64,000 nucleotides of DNA from Candidatus Jettenia sp. (GTDB taxonomy: Bacteria > Planctomycetota > Brocadiia > Brocadiales > Brocadiaceae), in the NCBI GenBank assembly GCA_021650895.1, contig CP091278.1, positions 1,517,659 to 1,581,658 of the forward strand. Reading direction: 5' to 3'. A program made the translations under genes and the position numbers. Under the pieces are notes generated by a model. That model made no database searches. It saw nothing but the letters and a program-made list of their open reading frames with translations, and was not told where the DNA came from. This document shows positions 55,631-63,381 of the stretch, piece after piece; position 1 is the first letter of the stretch, and each line of letters opens with the position of its first letter.

Positions 55631-56121
55631 GGTCTCACTCCTAGCAGTGCCATTGCTGTCTTAAAATCTCCAACTATGGAAAACCATTTGCCACACATTA
55701 TCGAAGTGCGAATACACTCATTGACTTCCTGCGTTGCATTAGAAAAAGACTTGCACGATGGTGAAACAGGCTTTAGCAGTCCTGAATCAGTGACTTGAAT
55801 GCTATTATTTTGGATGGCAAACATAAGAGCCTCCTTGACGTAAGGAATCATGTTTCTTGCTCGTTCCGCGAAGCCAATTTTGGCTATTGCTGTATCGGCA
55901 TTGGTTATCCAGGCCGAAAAGGTTGTGCGAGATGTTCTCGGAAAAATGAGTCTGGTTGGCTTATGAAGAACCAGAGGCAGCATTATAAATGGGAAAACAT
56001 ATGGTGCGCCATCTTTTGCTTTCTTGATATATTCATCAAGACCTGCTGACACAAGGAAGCCGCAAAAAGCCGGATTTAGAAGTGCTGCCACCTCAGGAGA
56101 TCTTTTTGCCCACTTTCTCAT
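55627..56121 (-). CDS. ABC three-component system middle component
   Basis: This is 164 residues: VAALLNPAFCGFLVSAGLDE, APYVFPFIMLPLVLHKPTRL, TRTTFSAW-like segment (SRTTFSAWITNADTAI), then MIPYVKEALMFAIQNNSIQV and a C-terminal KWFSIVGDFKTAMALLGVRP. This pattern of a helical protein between the effector and the DUF3732 ATPase is what defines the ABC-3C middle component. The precise role is unknown; it is thought to couple ATPase and effector. A clear GGAGG precedes the ATG, which overlaps the effector stop (56118-56121). Confidence 0.85.
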   Translation of the reverse strand: MRKWAKRSPEVAALLNPAFCGFLVSAGLDEYIKKAKDGAPYVFPFIMLPLVLHKPTRLIFPRTSRTTFSAWITNADTAIAKIGFAERARNMIPYVKEALMFAIQNNSIQVTDSGLLKPVSPSCKSFSNATQEVNECIRTSIMCGKWFSIVGDFKTAMALLGVRP

Positions 56122-57308
56122 AAATTTTCCTCCTCTGATTGCGGACTAAGGAGAGATTCGAAATCGGGATGCCAGCCCACTTGCAACCGATTAGCAAGCA
56201 TCTGATATGAACCTCTTGTTATGAATCGAGCCTGGCAAGAAGGACGAATGGGGAAATCAGCTTCGGCTTCTGCCCATTGATAAATTTTTTGACCAGATGC
56301 AATCTTATCAGCACTATTTGCATTCGAGGCCATACTGTCTTTTGATTGCTCAAAACGAATGGCCCACTCCTCTTTTAGGGTATCGTCATATTTGTCCATT
56401 TCGTTATCGACAAGGAGATCCTCTCTTACCCATCTTGAACGTTGCTCTGATGCCTGGTAAAAGTTTTTGACCGCTCTTTGGATTCGATTTTCTCCGACAT
56501 TTATTAGTCGCAGTTGCTTTGTGAATACCCAGTTTGCAAATGGGGTAACATCTGGATTTGCCGCTTGGATCTCCGGATGAATCGGAAGAGCATTCAATTT
56601 AAACTGTTCCCGGAGAGCCATAAGTTCGGAGTCGATTTCCTGGCCTGTAATTGGCTTCGATCTATCGCTATCAAGCCTAGCAACCACACGCTGGAGCCAC
56701 CAGCCTTCTAAATAACAGAGGAATTGCTCAGCGTGCTGGCGGTCACAATGCCCCCAGAGTTCGTGGTTTAAGTAAGCTCGAAGGTCTTTGCTTAATGGGC
56801 AATTATCAAGAATCAGCATCCGATCCAGAAGCGTTTTGCGTTGATCTGGCTGAAGTGAATTGAATTTCACATAAGCGTCCTTATTGTTCTCGTTTGAGGA
56901 TGTCTGGCTCGTCCGCAGGAGTAAGCTTTCGGCCACAGAAATATCTCTCCCTTCAACCCGTAAGAATCGAGCAGCAGAACTATCGGTTGCTGTTTCTGTT
57001 GTCATGAGACACAATATTGCCCCTTCCTTAATCACTCCTTCGGCAAAAAGGTCCGACCATATTCGGATAGTTTTCCATAAGTCAGAGCTTGCATTTGTCA
57101 AACTGGCTTTTCGCTTAATATGGTGTTTTACCTGTATGACTTCTGTAGGGCTGCCGTCCTTTTCAAAAACAACATCATCGAGTGATTCAATTGCTACTGC
57201 AATATCCGGGTCTGACTTTAAACGTTTTAGGGACTCCAACAATGCAAGACGACACTGATAAATATATCCAATTAAGGACTCAGCAGCTGAATACTTCGAA
57301 TTATTCAT
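56118..57308 (-). CDS. ABC three-component system effector (PD-(D/E)XK nuclease-like N-terminus plus C-terminal domain)
   Basis: This is 396 residues from ATG 57308, preferred over ATG 57314 because GGAGG is seven bases upstream. Residues 1-130 look like a restriction-type nuclease domain: AAESLIGYIYQCRLALLESL, AIESLDDVVFEKDG and EVIQVKHHIKRK carry the Asp and the Q-x-K pair also seen in Cap4/DUF4297-type effectors. The C-terminal half (about 190-396) matches ABC-3C C-terminal regions, with a final GSYQMLANRLQVGWHPDFE. The predicted role is the DNA-damaging effector of the system. It begins two bases after hsdS ends. Confidence 0.82.
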   Translation of the reverse strand: MNNSKYSAAESLIGYIYQCRLALLESLKRLKSDPDIAVAIESLDDVVFEKDGSPTEVIQVKHHIKRKASLTNASSDLWKTIRIWSDLFAEGVIKEGAILCLMTTETATDSSAARFLRVEGRDISVAESLLLRTSQTSSNENNKDAYVKFNSLQPDQRKTLLDRMLILDNCPLSKDLRAYLNHELWGHCDRQHAEQFLCYLEGWWLQRVVARLDSDRSKPITGQEIDSELMALREQFKLNALPIHPEIQAANPDVTPFANWVFTKQLRLINVGENRIQRAVKNFYQASEQRSRWVREDLLVDNEMDKYDDTLKEEWAIRFEQSKDSMASNANSADKIASGQKIYQWAEAEADFPIRPSCQARFITRGSYQMLANRLQVGWHPDFESLLSPQSEEENL

Positions 57309-57310
57309 CG

Positions 57311-58513
57311 TCATACCTCCACCCTCACTTCCCCGCTCATAAGCTTCGACAAGAGGGTATCGCGAAGTTTTTCTAAAGTACAGATTTGATTATAATTTAC
57401 GTTTTTTCTTTCCCAATGCCCTCCAACAATTTTTGAAAATTCAAAAACTTTTTCATTCGGAGGCAATCTAAACTTTGGCCGTTTTAAGCCATCTATTGCA
57501 AGCATATTTACTGTTGAACCGTTTGTTGCCGATATAATTTGTTCTCTAACAAATGGAGACATTAACAAATAATAAATATACTCATTTGAAAGATAAGTTT
57601 GTTCTATAAGTGTAAGTTTATAAATATGTTGACTGAATAACCCAATATTACCAAATGAGTTTGGAACAACTGCTGGAAAACCAATTAATTTAAACTCGTG
57701 CCCTTGCTCTGTGTTCGTAACAATTATATCTCCAGGATAAATTAGATGTCTCTCTTTGTATTTTCCATTATAAAACTTAATCCCTTCGTGTTTATAACCA
57801 CCACCTTCGTAAACAGAATTGAGGTTATGCATTGGAAGCCCCAAACCTGCATCAGTTAGCCCACTTCCTTTATAACTCAATCCACGGAATACCTCAATAT
57901 GTTGTTCAAGCGTTGCTTCCTCCCAACCCCTCTCCGCCTCTTCCACAAACCACTGCCTGAACAGCGTTTCGGCCATGGCTTCGAGAGTTTTGTTCTGGCG
58001 GTAGAGCAGGTCTATTTTGTCGTCGAGACTGGATAGAACTGAGGCGATAGCATGTTGTTCGGGAAGAGGAGGAAGAAGGATATCAATTGCTTTGATTCTC
58101 TCTCTTCCCAGTTCAATTTGCCCTGTTGAGCCCTCAGCGTAACTTTCAATTTCATTTTCACGCTGTCGTAAATTGTTAAATACAAATATTGGGTTTGCTA
58201 TTTTTGAGTTTACTCTAACAATAGTAATATGACTGTCTGTAGTAGCCTTCCCTTTGCCTTTATATATTGCGACTCTTCCAGCAGTACCAATACCGGTTGA
58301 ATTAATTAAAATATCCCCATACCTTAGAATCTTTTCAATTGTAATTGGCTTCTTTGTATCCGTTAACCTCGCTAGGGAATAATTAATACAACCATTTCGT
58401 ATGCATTTTTGATTAAGGATTATATCTCCATGCGAATCAACATACTTTGGAGAAAAGCCTCGATTTACATAATCAGTAATTGCACCGAGAGTATAGTCCT
58501 TCCAGTTTTTCAT
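57311..58513 (-). CDS. hsdS: Type I restriction-modification specificity subunit S
   Basis: This is 400 residues from ATG 58513 (MKNWKDYTLGAI), which overlaps the stop of the ORF6N gene as ATGA. It has two target recognition domains separated by conserved helices: LLPPLPEQHAIASVLSSLDD and KIDLLYRQNKTLEAMAETLF in the centre, and ICTLEKLRDTLLSKLMSGEV at the end. HsdS reads a bipartite DNA sequence and positions HsdM and HsdR; the target sequence cannot be predicted here. No frameshift or internal repeat was seen. Confidence 0.95.
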   Translation of the reverse strand: MKNWKDYTLGAITDYVNRGFSPKYVDSHGDIILNQKCIRNGCINYSLARLTDTKKPITIEKILRYGDILINSTGIGTAGRVAIYKGKGKATTDSHITIVRVNSKIANPIFVFNNLRQRENEIESYAEGSTGQIELGRERIKAIDILLPPLPEQHAIASVLSSLDDKIDLLYRQNKTLEAMAETLFRQWFVEEAERGWEEATLEQHIEVFRGLSYKGSGLTDAGLGLPMHNLNSVYEGGGYKHEGIKFYNGKYKERHLIYPGDIIVTNTEQGHEFKLIGFPAVVPNSFGNIGLFSQHIYKLTLIEQTYLSNEYIYYLLMSPFVREQIISATNGSTVNMLAIDGLKRPKFRLPPNEKVFEFSKIVGGHWERKNVNYNQICTLEKLRDTLLSKLMSGEVRVEV

Positions 58514-59433
58514 ACCATCTTCACCTTCTTCAAATTCGCCAGCATTTCTGCTGCCCCGATATCCATCTTTGAGAACGCAAACCATTTTCTCCCGAGGTCT
58601 TTCAGTGATGCCCCGAAGTGATAAACGGTATTACCGTCAATTATGATGAAGCGATCGTGGGAGTTCCTAAACTCCTTTATCTCGACGGACGGATACTGTT
58701 CATTGCACTTTTTTACATCAAGCGCCAGTTGACTGGAGATTGATTTGGTCAGAATAGTAACCGTAACGTTCTTATGCCGTTTGGTGAGATGCGTGAGGAC
58801 GGTGTCATCAACATAGTTGTCTATGATGATTATTGATTTCTTTGCAGTCCTGAAAAGATCGGATACAAACCTGTAAGCGTCGAATATTTGGCCGTTGAAA
58901 AAAATACCCTGCCTTGGTTTGATTTCCTTTGCTTCTATGGCGCTGAAAATCTTTTTGAATTTTTCATCCGCTTCGAGCTTGTGTTCAAGCTGTTTCCGTT
59001 CAACAGTATCGAGTCGATGGAAAATCTGGGCATTCGCGGTGATAAACCTGCGCATGGCGATAAATGCATTAATAATTTGGATGCTTGTCCTGACAGCGGT
59101 TTCGCTTCGTAATACCGCAGAAAGCATGGCAACGCCCTGTTCGGTGAACGCATAAGGTAAATATTTCCTGTGTTTTCCGTGTCTGCTGTCTAAGGTCGCA
59201 AATTGCGACCTTAGAGCAATGTATTCATCAGCAGACAGTTGAAACATAAATTCTTCCGGAAATCTCTCAATGTTTCGTCTTACCTGTTCATTCAATCTTT
59301 TTACTTCAACACCGTACAGTTCAGCTAGATCACTATCTAACATTACCTGCACACCGCGAATAGTGTAGATTCTGCTTTGGACTTCTTCCACTTTTATCAA
59401 GTCATTTCCACTACTGCCATCTTCACTTTTCAT
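58510..59433 (-). CDS. ORF6N domain protein with phospholipase D-like C-terminal domain
   Basis: This is 307 residues. Residues about 15-115 are an ORF6N/KilA-N-type DNA-binding domain: IYTIRGVQVMLDSDLAELYG, VKRLNEQVRRNIERFPEEFM, YLPYAFTEQGVAMLSAVLRS. The C-terminal part (about 180-307) has SIIIIDNYVDDTVLTHL and SHDRFIIIDGNTVYHFGASL, a single HxxxxxxD-type half site like PLD-fold proteins. Such proteins are frequent in type I R-M operons between hsdM and hsdS; a regulatory or accessory role is assumed. ATGA overlap with hsdS supports co-expression. Confidence 0.88.
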   Translation of the reverse strand: MKSEDGSSGNDLIKVEEVQSRIYTIRGVQVMLDSDLAELYGVEVKRLNEQVRRNIERFPEEFMFQLSADEYIALRSQFATLDSRHGKHRKYLPYAFTEQGVAMLSAVLRSETAVRTSIQIINAFIAMRRFITANAQIFHRLDTVERKQLEHKLEADEKFKKIFSAIEAKEIKPRQGIFFNGQIFDAYRFVSDLFRTAKKSIIIIDNYVDDTVLTHLTKRHKNVTVTILTKSISSQLALDVKKCNEQYPSVEIKEFRNSHDRFIIIDGNTVYHFGASLKDLGRKWFAFSKMDIGAAEMLANLKKVKMV

Positions 59434-59519
59434 TGTCTGAACCTTGATTTTCTTGATTCTTTAACCATGGGCAACAATTTATTCTTTTGAAAAATCCCGG
59501 GAAAATATAATGAGCAACG

Positions 59520-60000
59520 CAGCCCCTATAGGGGCGACCTGTTTGTAGAAATCAATGCAATTATAGTAATACAAGCTCCGTAGGAGCGGCCTGTTCATTC
59601 TATCCACCCAAACAAATATTTTTTATCATAATTGATTTCATATTTCTTCAAAAAATCAAGATATTCTTCCTTGATGAAATTTGATAAGCCGGCTTTTATA
59701 TCTCTTGCCAAATCAGAAATTGCAATGGATGGTTTTAACCCAACCAGCAAATGGGTATGATCGGGCATGCAAAAAATGGATAACATTTTGTGTTCGCGAT
59801 ATTGAACAATGCCCGTGATGTATTTATGCAACTCCTCCCGATACCGGCTTTGAATTAAATTCAGTCTGTCTTTTACGGCAAAGACAATTTGAATATAAAT
59901 TTGTGAATAGGTATTAGACATGGCACAGGTCGCTCCTACGGAGCTTTCCTTTTCTTTTTGTATTGATTTCTACAAACAGGTCGCCCCTGCCGGGGCTATA
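59520..60000. mobile_element. REP-type transposon with flanking inverted repeats
   Basis: Two inverted repeats of about 75 bases (59520-59594 and 59926-60000) bracket a transposase gene. Each contains a GGGGCGACCTGTTTGTAGAA word, an ATCAATRCAA word and a GCTCCGTAGGAGCG hairpin. This REP-transposase-REP arrangement sits between the ORF6N gene and the truncated DUF1016 gene, inside the R-M operon. Confidence 0.8.
59595..59921 (-). CDS. IS200/IS605-like REP-associated transposase, internally deleted
   Basis: This is 108 residues, whereas complete relatives have about 150. The N-terminal half is intact: TYSQIYIQIVFAVKDRLNLI, then FCMPDHTHLLVGLKPSIAIS with the HTH metal-binding pair, and LARDIKAGLSNFI. 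It then jumps directly to KEEYLDFLKKYEINYDKKYL, the family C-terminus. The missing stretch should contain the catalytic tyrosine helix (the YSRSQ...YI-QEEHH region in relatives). The frame is preserved, but the enzyme should be unable to form the tyrosine-DNA link. Confidence 0.85.
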   Translation of the reverse strand: MSNTYSQIYIQIVFAVKDRLNLIQSRYREELHKYITGIVQYREHKMLSIFCMPDHTHLLVGLKPSIAISDLARDIKAGLSNFIKEEYLDFLKKYEINYDKKYLFGWIE

Positions 60001-60005
60001 AAGAG

Positions 60006-60578
60006 ATTCATCTATATTCTTACATTTGGAAATAATAGCGATATTGTATCCCATGTGCCTTGAGTTATTTGGGCAACAGCTTGTTGCCTAATATTTGTTT
60101 CCAATTGAGAAACAGGTTGTTTCGCAATTGTGCTTTTCTGGTTGTAGGACAGATACCATTGACAGATACGTTCCTCTCTTACCCATTTAAGTCTCCCAAT
60201 CTCGCCTCTATCTCTTCTCAGCTCAGTAGTGATAATGACAATATTGTATCTACAAATGATTTACGTTATTTGGCCAACAACCTGTCAGCTTTTTTCAAAG
60301 AAAAGATACCATTGTCGCATGTATTTCAAATTAGAGAGCGAAAATCCCTTCATACCAGGAAATTCTTTTTGCAAATCCCGGCTCATCTGGCCGATAAAGT
60401 CATCACCCCATGCGGTTTCTTTTTGTTTGGCAACCATTCGTTCAGCCAAATCCCAGTATAGACGCAAAAGCCCCTGGTTGACCGCAACAACCGCCTTGAT
60501 CTGCGCAGACTGAATACGTTGTTTTATCTCCTGAATAAACCGCTTGTAATCATTGGTTTTAATGATATTGCTTCTCAT
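60006..60578 (-). pseudogene. DUF1016 (YhcG-like PDDEXK nuclease) gene, truncated and decayed
   Basis: An intact reading frame from ATG 60578 to 60285 gives 97 residues of the DUF1016 N-terminal domain: IQSAQIKAVVAVNQGLLRLY, WDLAERMVAKQKETAWGDDF and LSNLKYMRQWYLFFEKS, then a stop. Complete YhcG proteins have about 350 residues with a C-terminal nuclease. Beyond the stop (60285 to about 60006) recognisable scraps remain, such as WYLSYNQKSTIAKQPVSQLE and QAVAQITQGTWDTI, out of order with stops, so the gene has decayed, probably with the adjacent transposon insertion. Its start overlaps the hsdM stop (ATGA). Confidence 0.8.
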
Positions 60579-62263
60579 ACCAGCTTCACCTTTTTCAGGT
60601 TTTCTTTTATCAGCGTATTCAGCTTCTCTTCCTCCTTCAACTGTTCTTCAAATTCCTTCTTCAAACTGGTAAAACGCTCATTAAAATCAAAATCATCCTC
60701 ATCGTCAGGCAAACCGACATACCTTCCAGGCGTGAGTACATAATCAAGTTCTCGCACGCGTTCAATGGATGCGGAATTACAGAAGCCCCTGATGTCTTGA
60801 TAGACACCCTCACCCCCGCCTCTCCCAGGGGGAGAGGGGCTTTTGTTCTCCGCCTTTTTGGAGGAGTTAAAGGGGGGTAAAGATTTCCATGTACGATACG
60901 TATTGGCGATCTTCATGATGTCTTCAGTCGAAAGCTCGCGGGTTCTCCGGTTTATCAAATGTCCGATATTGCGGGCGTCAATGAAAAGGATTTCTCCCTC
61001 TCTTCCGTCTCTCCCAGAGGGAGAGAAACTTCCCTCCCTTTGGGAGGGATTGAGGGAGGGTTCGGCGCGGCCGCGCCGAATAAACCAGAGGCATGCGGGG
61101 ATCTGGGTATTCAGGAACAGCTTGGCTGGAAGATTGACAATGCAATCAACTAAGCGGGCTTCGACTAATGCCTTGCGAATTTCTCCTTCACCCGAAGTCT
61201 TGGAGGTGAGCGAACCTTTTGCCAGCACAAAACCGGCAATGCCGCCGGGACTCAGATGATAAAGGAATTGTTGTATCCATGCATAATTTGCGTTCCCTGA
61301 CGGAGGCACGCCGTATTTCCATCTCCCGTCTTTGCGGAGCAGATCGCCGCTCCAGTCGCTGTCATTAAAGGGTGGATTGGCGATAACGAAATCGGCTTTT
61401 AAATCTTTGTGAACATCATTCAGGAAAGAGCCTTCGTTGTTCCATTTGACTTGTGAACTGTCAATGCCTCGGATGGCAAGGTTCATCTTCGCCAGCCGCC
61501 AGGTGGTCTGGTTGCTCTCCTGTCCATAAATGGAGATATCATTCACCTTGCCATGATGGTTAGCAACAAACTTTTCTGACTGAACAAACATACCGCCTGA
61601 GCCGCAACAGGGGTCAAACACGCGGCCTTTATGCGGTTCAAGCATTTCTACCAGTAACTCAACAACACTTCGCGGAGTATAGAACTGCCCGCCCTTCTTT
61701 CCTTCGGCAAGGGCAAATTCTCCGAGAAAGTATTCAAACACATGGCCAAGCACGTCAGCGCTGCGGGCTTTTGCATCGCCAAGGGCAATGTTCCCGATAA
61801 GGTCTATCAATCCACCCAGATTGGTGGGGTCAAGGTTCCCACGCGCAAAGACCTTCGGCAGCACATCTTTGAGCGATGGATTATCCTTCTCGATAGCGTC
61901 CATCGCATTATCAACTTCTTTACCGATGGTGGGAAGCTTTGCTTTGGATTGCAGATATGACCAACGGGCAATCTCGGGCACAAAGAAGACATTCTCCGCT
62001 TTGTATTCGTCTTTATCTTCGGGGTCTGCCCCAGCGTATTCACCCTTGCCGTTTTTCAGCCTGGTATGCAAGTCTTCAAAGGCGTCGGAAATATATCTCA
62101 AGAAAATCAGACCGAGCACAATGTGTTTATATTCTGCTGCGTCAATATTCTTACGGAGCTTATCTGCCGCCTTCCAAAGCTGCTTTTCAATCGGTTCCCC
62201 GCCTGTGCGTTGCACGCGGACAGGTTCTTTTGTGCTATTCTCTTTAATCTTTGCCATCTTCAT
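60575..62263 (-). CDS. hsdM: Type I restriction-modification methyltransferase subunit M
   Basis: This is 562 residues (a second Met at residue 3 is equally possible). The N-terminal HsdM helical domain ([35 protein letters not shown]) is followed by the N6-adenine methyltransferase core: [32 protein letters not shown] (SAM site) and [13 protein letters not shown] (NPPF catalytic motif). Two repeat-coded peptides interrupt the C-terminal half: [20 protein letters not shown] (about 407-426) and [12 protein letters not shown] (about 475-486). The protein methylates adenine in the HsdS target. It heads the defence operon, directly after the integron cassettes. Confidence 0.95.
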   Translation of the reverse strand: MKMAKIKENSTKEPVRVQRTGGEPIEKQLWKAADKLRKNIDAAEYKHIVLGLIFLRYISDAFEDLHTRLKNGKGEYAGADPEDKDEYKAENVFFVPEIARWSYLQSKAKLPTIGKEVDNAMDAIEKDNPSLKDVLPKVFARGNLDPTNLGGLIDLIGNIALGDAKARSADVLGHVFEYFLGEFALAEGKKGGQFYTPRSVVELLVEMLEPHKGRVFDPCCGSGGMFVQSEKFVANHHGKVNDISIYGQESNQTTWRLAKMNLAIRGIDSSQVKWNNEGSFLNDVHKDLKADFVIANPPFNDSDWSGDLLRKDGRWKYGVPPSGNANYAWIQQFLYHLSPGGIAGFVLAKGSLTSKTSGEGEIRKALVEARLVDCIVNLPAKLFLNTQIPACLWFIRRGRAEPSLNPSQREGSFSPSGRDGREGEILFIDARNIGHLINRRTRELSTEDIMKIANTYRTWKSLPPFNSSKKAENKSPSPPGRGGGEGVYQDIRGFCNSASIERVRELDYVLTPGRYVGLPDDEDDFDFNERFTSLKKEFEEQLKEEEKLNTLIKENLKKVKLV

Positions 62264-62317
62264 TTCCAGTTAGTTATTCACTTCTCTCTTGCGCAGAGGT
62301 ATTGTTTTATTTATAGA

Positions 62318-62385
62318 GCTAACGACGCGTTGAGGGCACCCGGCAGCGCAGCTGACAGGCGCTTCGCTCGAACGCGGGGTTAGGC
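62318..62385 (-). other. Integron attC site 1
   Basis: Read on the minus strand it starts GCCTAAC, ends GTTAGC and folds into an imperfect 68-base hairpin with inner pairs CGCGTTCGAG and CTCAACGCG, one unpaired base and an asymmetrical loop, the hallmarks of attC. The first GCCTAAC contains the stop codon of the cassette gene at 62380-62382, as is common in cassettes. Confidence 0.85.
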
Positions 62386-62760
62386 ATCATATGCCCAAGG
62401 GTCGTCTTTATCTTCATTGACACCGCAGATCTTGATTTCATCAGGCAGCGCCCAACCTCTCGAAAATTCTCGAGCCTTTTGCCACGATTCGAGCCGCGCA
62501 GCGAGCAAGGCGATAGCCTCTTCATAAGAATGCGTTTCCTCGTCGAGAACTTCTTTCTCAGTGAAGTGACATCTGACGGTGCCATAATCAGTACGTTGCC
62601 AATATGGGCAAAGCACTTCTTTGAAACCTGGTCGGTACGAGAATTCTCGAAGGTCTTTACCGAAGCGCATTAGATCATCGACAAGTATTTCGCCTTCGCG
62701 CAGTGGGTAAATACGGTAGCAAAACTCACCAGGTGGAATTCTTAAGGGATCTTTATCCAT
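62380..62760 (-). CDS. Integron cassette 1: hypothetical protein
   Basis: This is 126 residues from ATG 62760, or 129 from GTG 62769; no ribosome site is seen, which is usual for cassette genes. Visible blocks are GEFCYRIYPLREGEILVDDL, VLCPYWQRTDYGTVRCHFTE and EEAIALLAARLESWQKAREF, ending DDPWAYDA. The CPYWQRTDYGTVRC stretch is, from memory, a recurring uncharacterised family in environmental cassettes. Base composition is more GC-rich than the core genes. It is followed directly by attC site 1. Confidence 0.75.
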   Translation of the reverse strand: MDKDPLRIPPGEFCYRIYPLREGEILVDDLMRFGKDLREFSYRPGFKEVLCPYWQRTDYGTVRCHFTEKEVLDEETHSYEEAIALLAARLESWQKAREFSRGWALPDEIKICGVNEDKDDPWAYDA

Positions 62761-62791
62761 CAGCGTCACTACACACGTACGTTTCTATGAT

Positions 62792-62853
62792 GCCTAACGA
62801 AAGCATCAGCGGCACGACGCCTTTTTCGTGTCCGCTGAATGCTCCGGTTAGCC
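62792..62853 (-). other. Integron attC site 2
   Basis: It is 62 bases, reading GGCTAAC...GTTAGGC on the minus strand, with inner arms GAGCATTCAGCGG and CCGCTGATGCTTTC and a short terminal loop. It begins five bases after the stop codon of the second cassette gene and ends about 22 bases before the first cassette gene. Confidence 0.87.
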
Positions 62854-62857
62854 GGTG

Positions 62858-63361
62858 CTACGGCACCGACTTCCATTGTTTTTCAATCAATTCCCACTGC
62901 TTCTCGATGTCTCTTGCTTCCTGCAAATCCATTAGTCCATCATATAAGCTGCACAAGATTCTCTTCTCCCGCTGGGCCGCTTCGGAAAATAGGCGTTCTT
63001 GATTGGTGGGAGAGAAATCTTTAGCCTCGTCATTGGACCAGACGCAATAAGTGTCTCTAAAATTCCTTCTTGCTTCGGAAAGACTGTGGTCGTTCGGTCC
63101 TCCGTTAGGTTGATCGGCCCAAGGATCATCTTGACCGTCGTCCTCCCAGTGGCACAACGAGCAGTAGTCGTATCCATTCCGGTATCGCAAAGTTGGATAA
63201 CCACACGCCGGACAAACAGCGTTGCCTTTACTATGTGTTTCATGACGCTCGAAGAACATTCGCCGCTTTGCGAACGAGGATCCTCGAAGTGCCGCGGGCG
63301 GCTCCCAATCACTGAAGCATTGCCTTGGCTCGGATAGCCACCTAAACGCTTCGTCTTTCAT
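62858..63361 (-). CDS. Integron cassette 2: CPCC-type cysteine-rich protein
   Basis: This is 167 residues behind GGAAGAGAT. The central part has CPACGYPTLRYRNGYDYC, then SLCHWEDDGQDDPWADQPNG and GPNDHSLSEARRNF, the cysteine-rich CPCC family with four cysteines (CPAC...CSLC) that probably bind zinc. The C-terminus is helical (LMDLQEARDIEKQWELIEKQ). The function is unknown; relatives are frequent in integron cassettes and near toxin immunity genes (recalled). It is followed by attC site 2. Confidence 0.85.
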   Translation of the reverse strand: MKDEAFRWLSEPRQCFSDWEPPAALRGSSFAKRRMFFERHETHSKGNAVCPACGYPTLRYRNGYDYCSLCHWEDDGQDDPWADQPNGGPNDHSLSEARRNFRDTYCVWSNDEAKDFSPTNQERLFSEAAQREKRILCSLYDGLMDLQEARDIEKQWELIEKQWKSVP

Positions 63362-63374
63362 ATCTCTTCCATAC

Positions 63375-63381
63375 GGCTAAC
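63375..63381 (-). other. Possible recombination point (attI or previous attC half site)
   Basis: GTTAGCC on the minus strand lies 14 bases before the start of cassette gene 2, where an integron crossover site is expected. No matching GGCTAAC partner was found further upstream, so this may be the attI core. Confidence 0.4.

Noticed and set aside
60060-60461. Plus-strand 133-codon frame
   Set aside because: It is antisense to the DUF1016 gene and its decayed remainder, whose minus-strand peptides match a known family.
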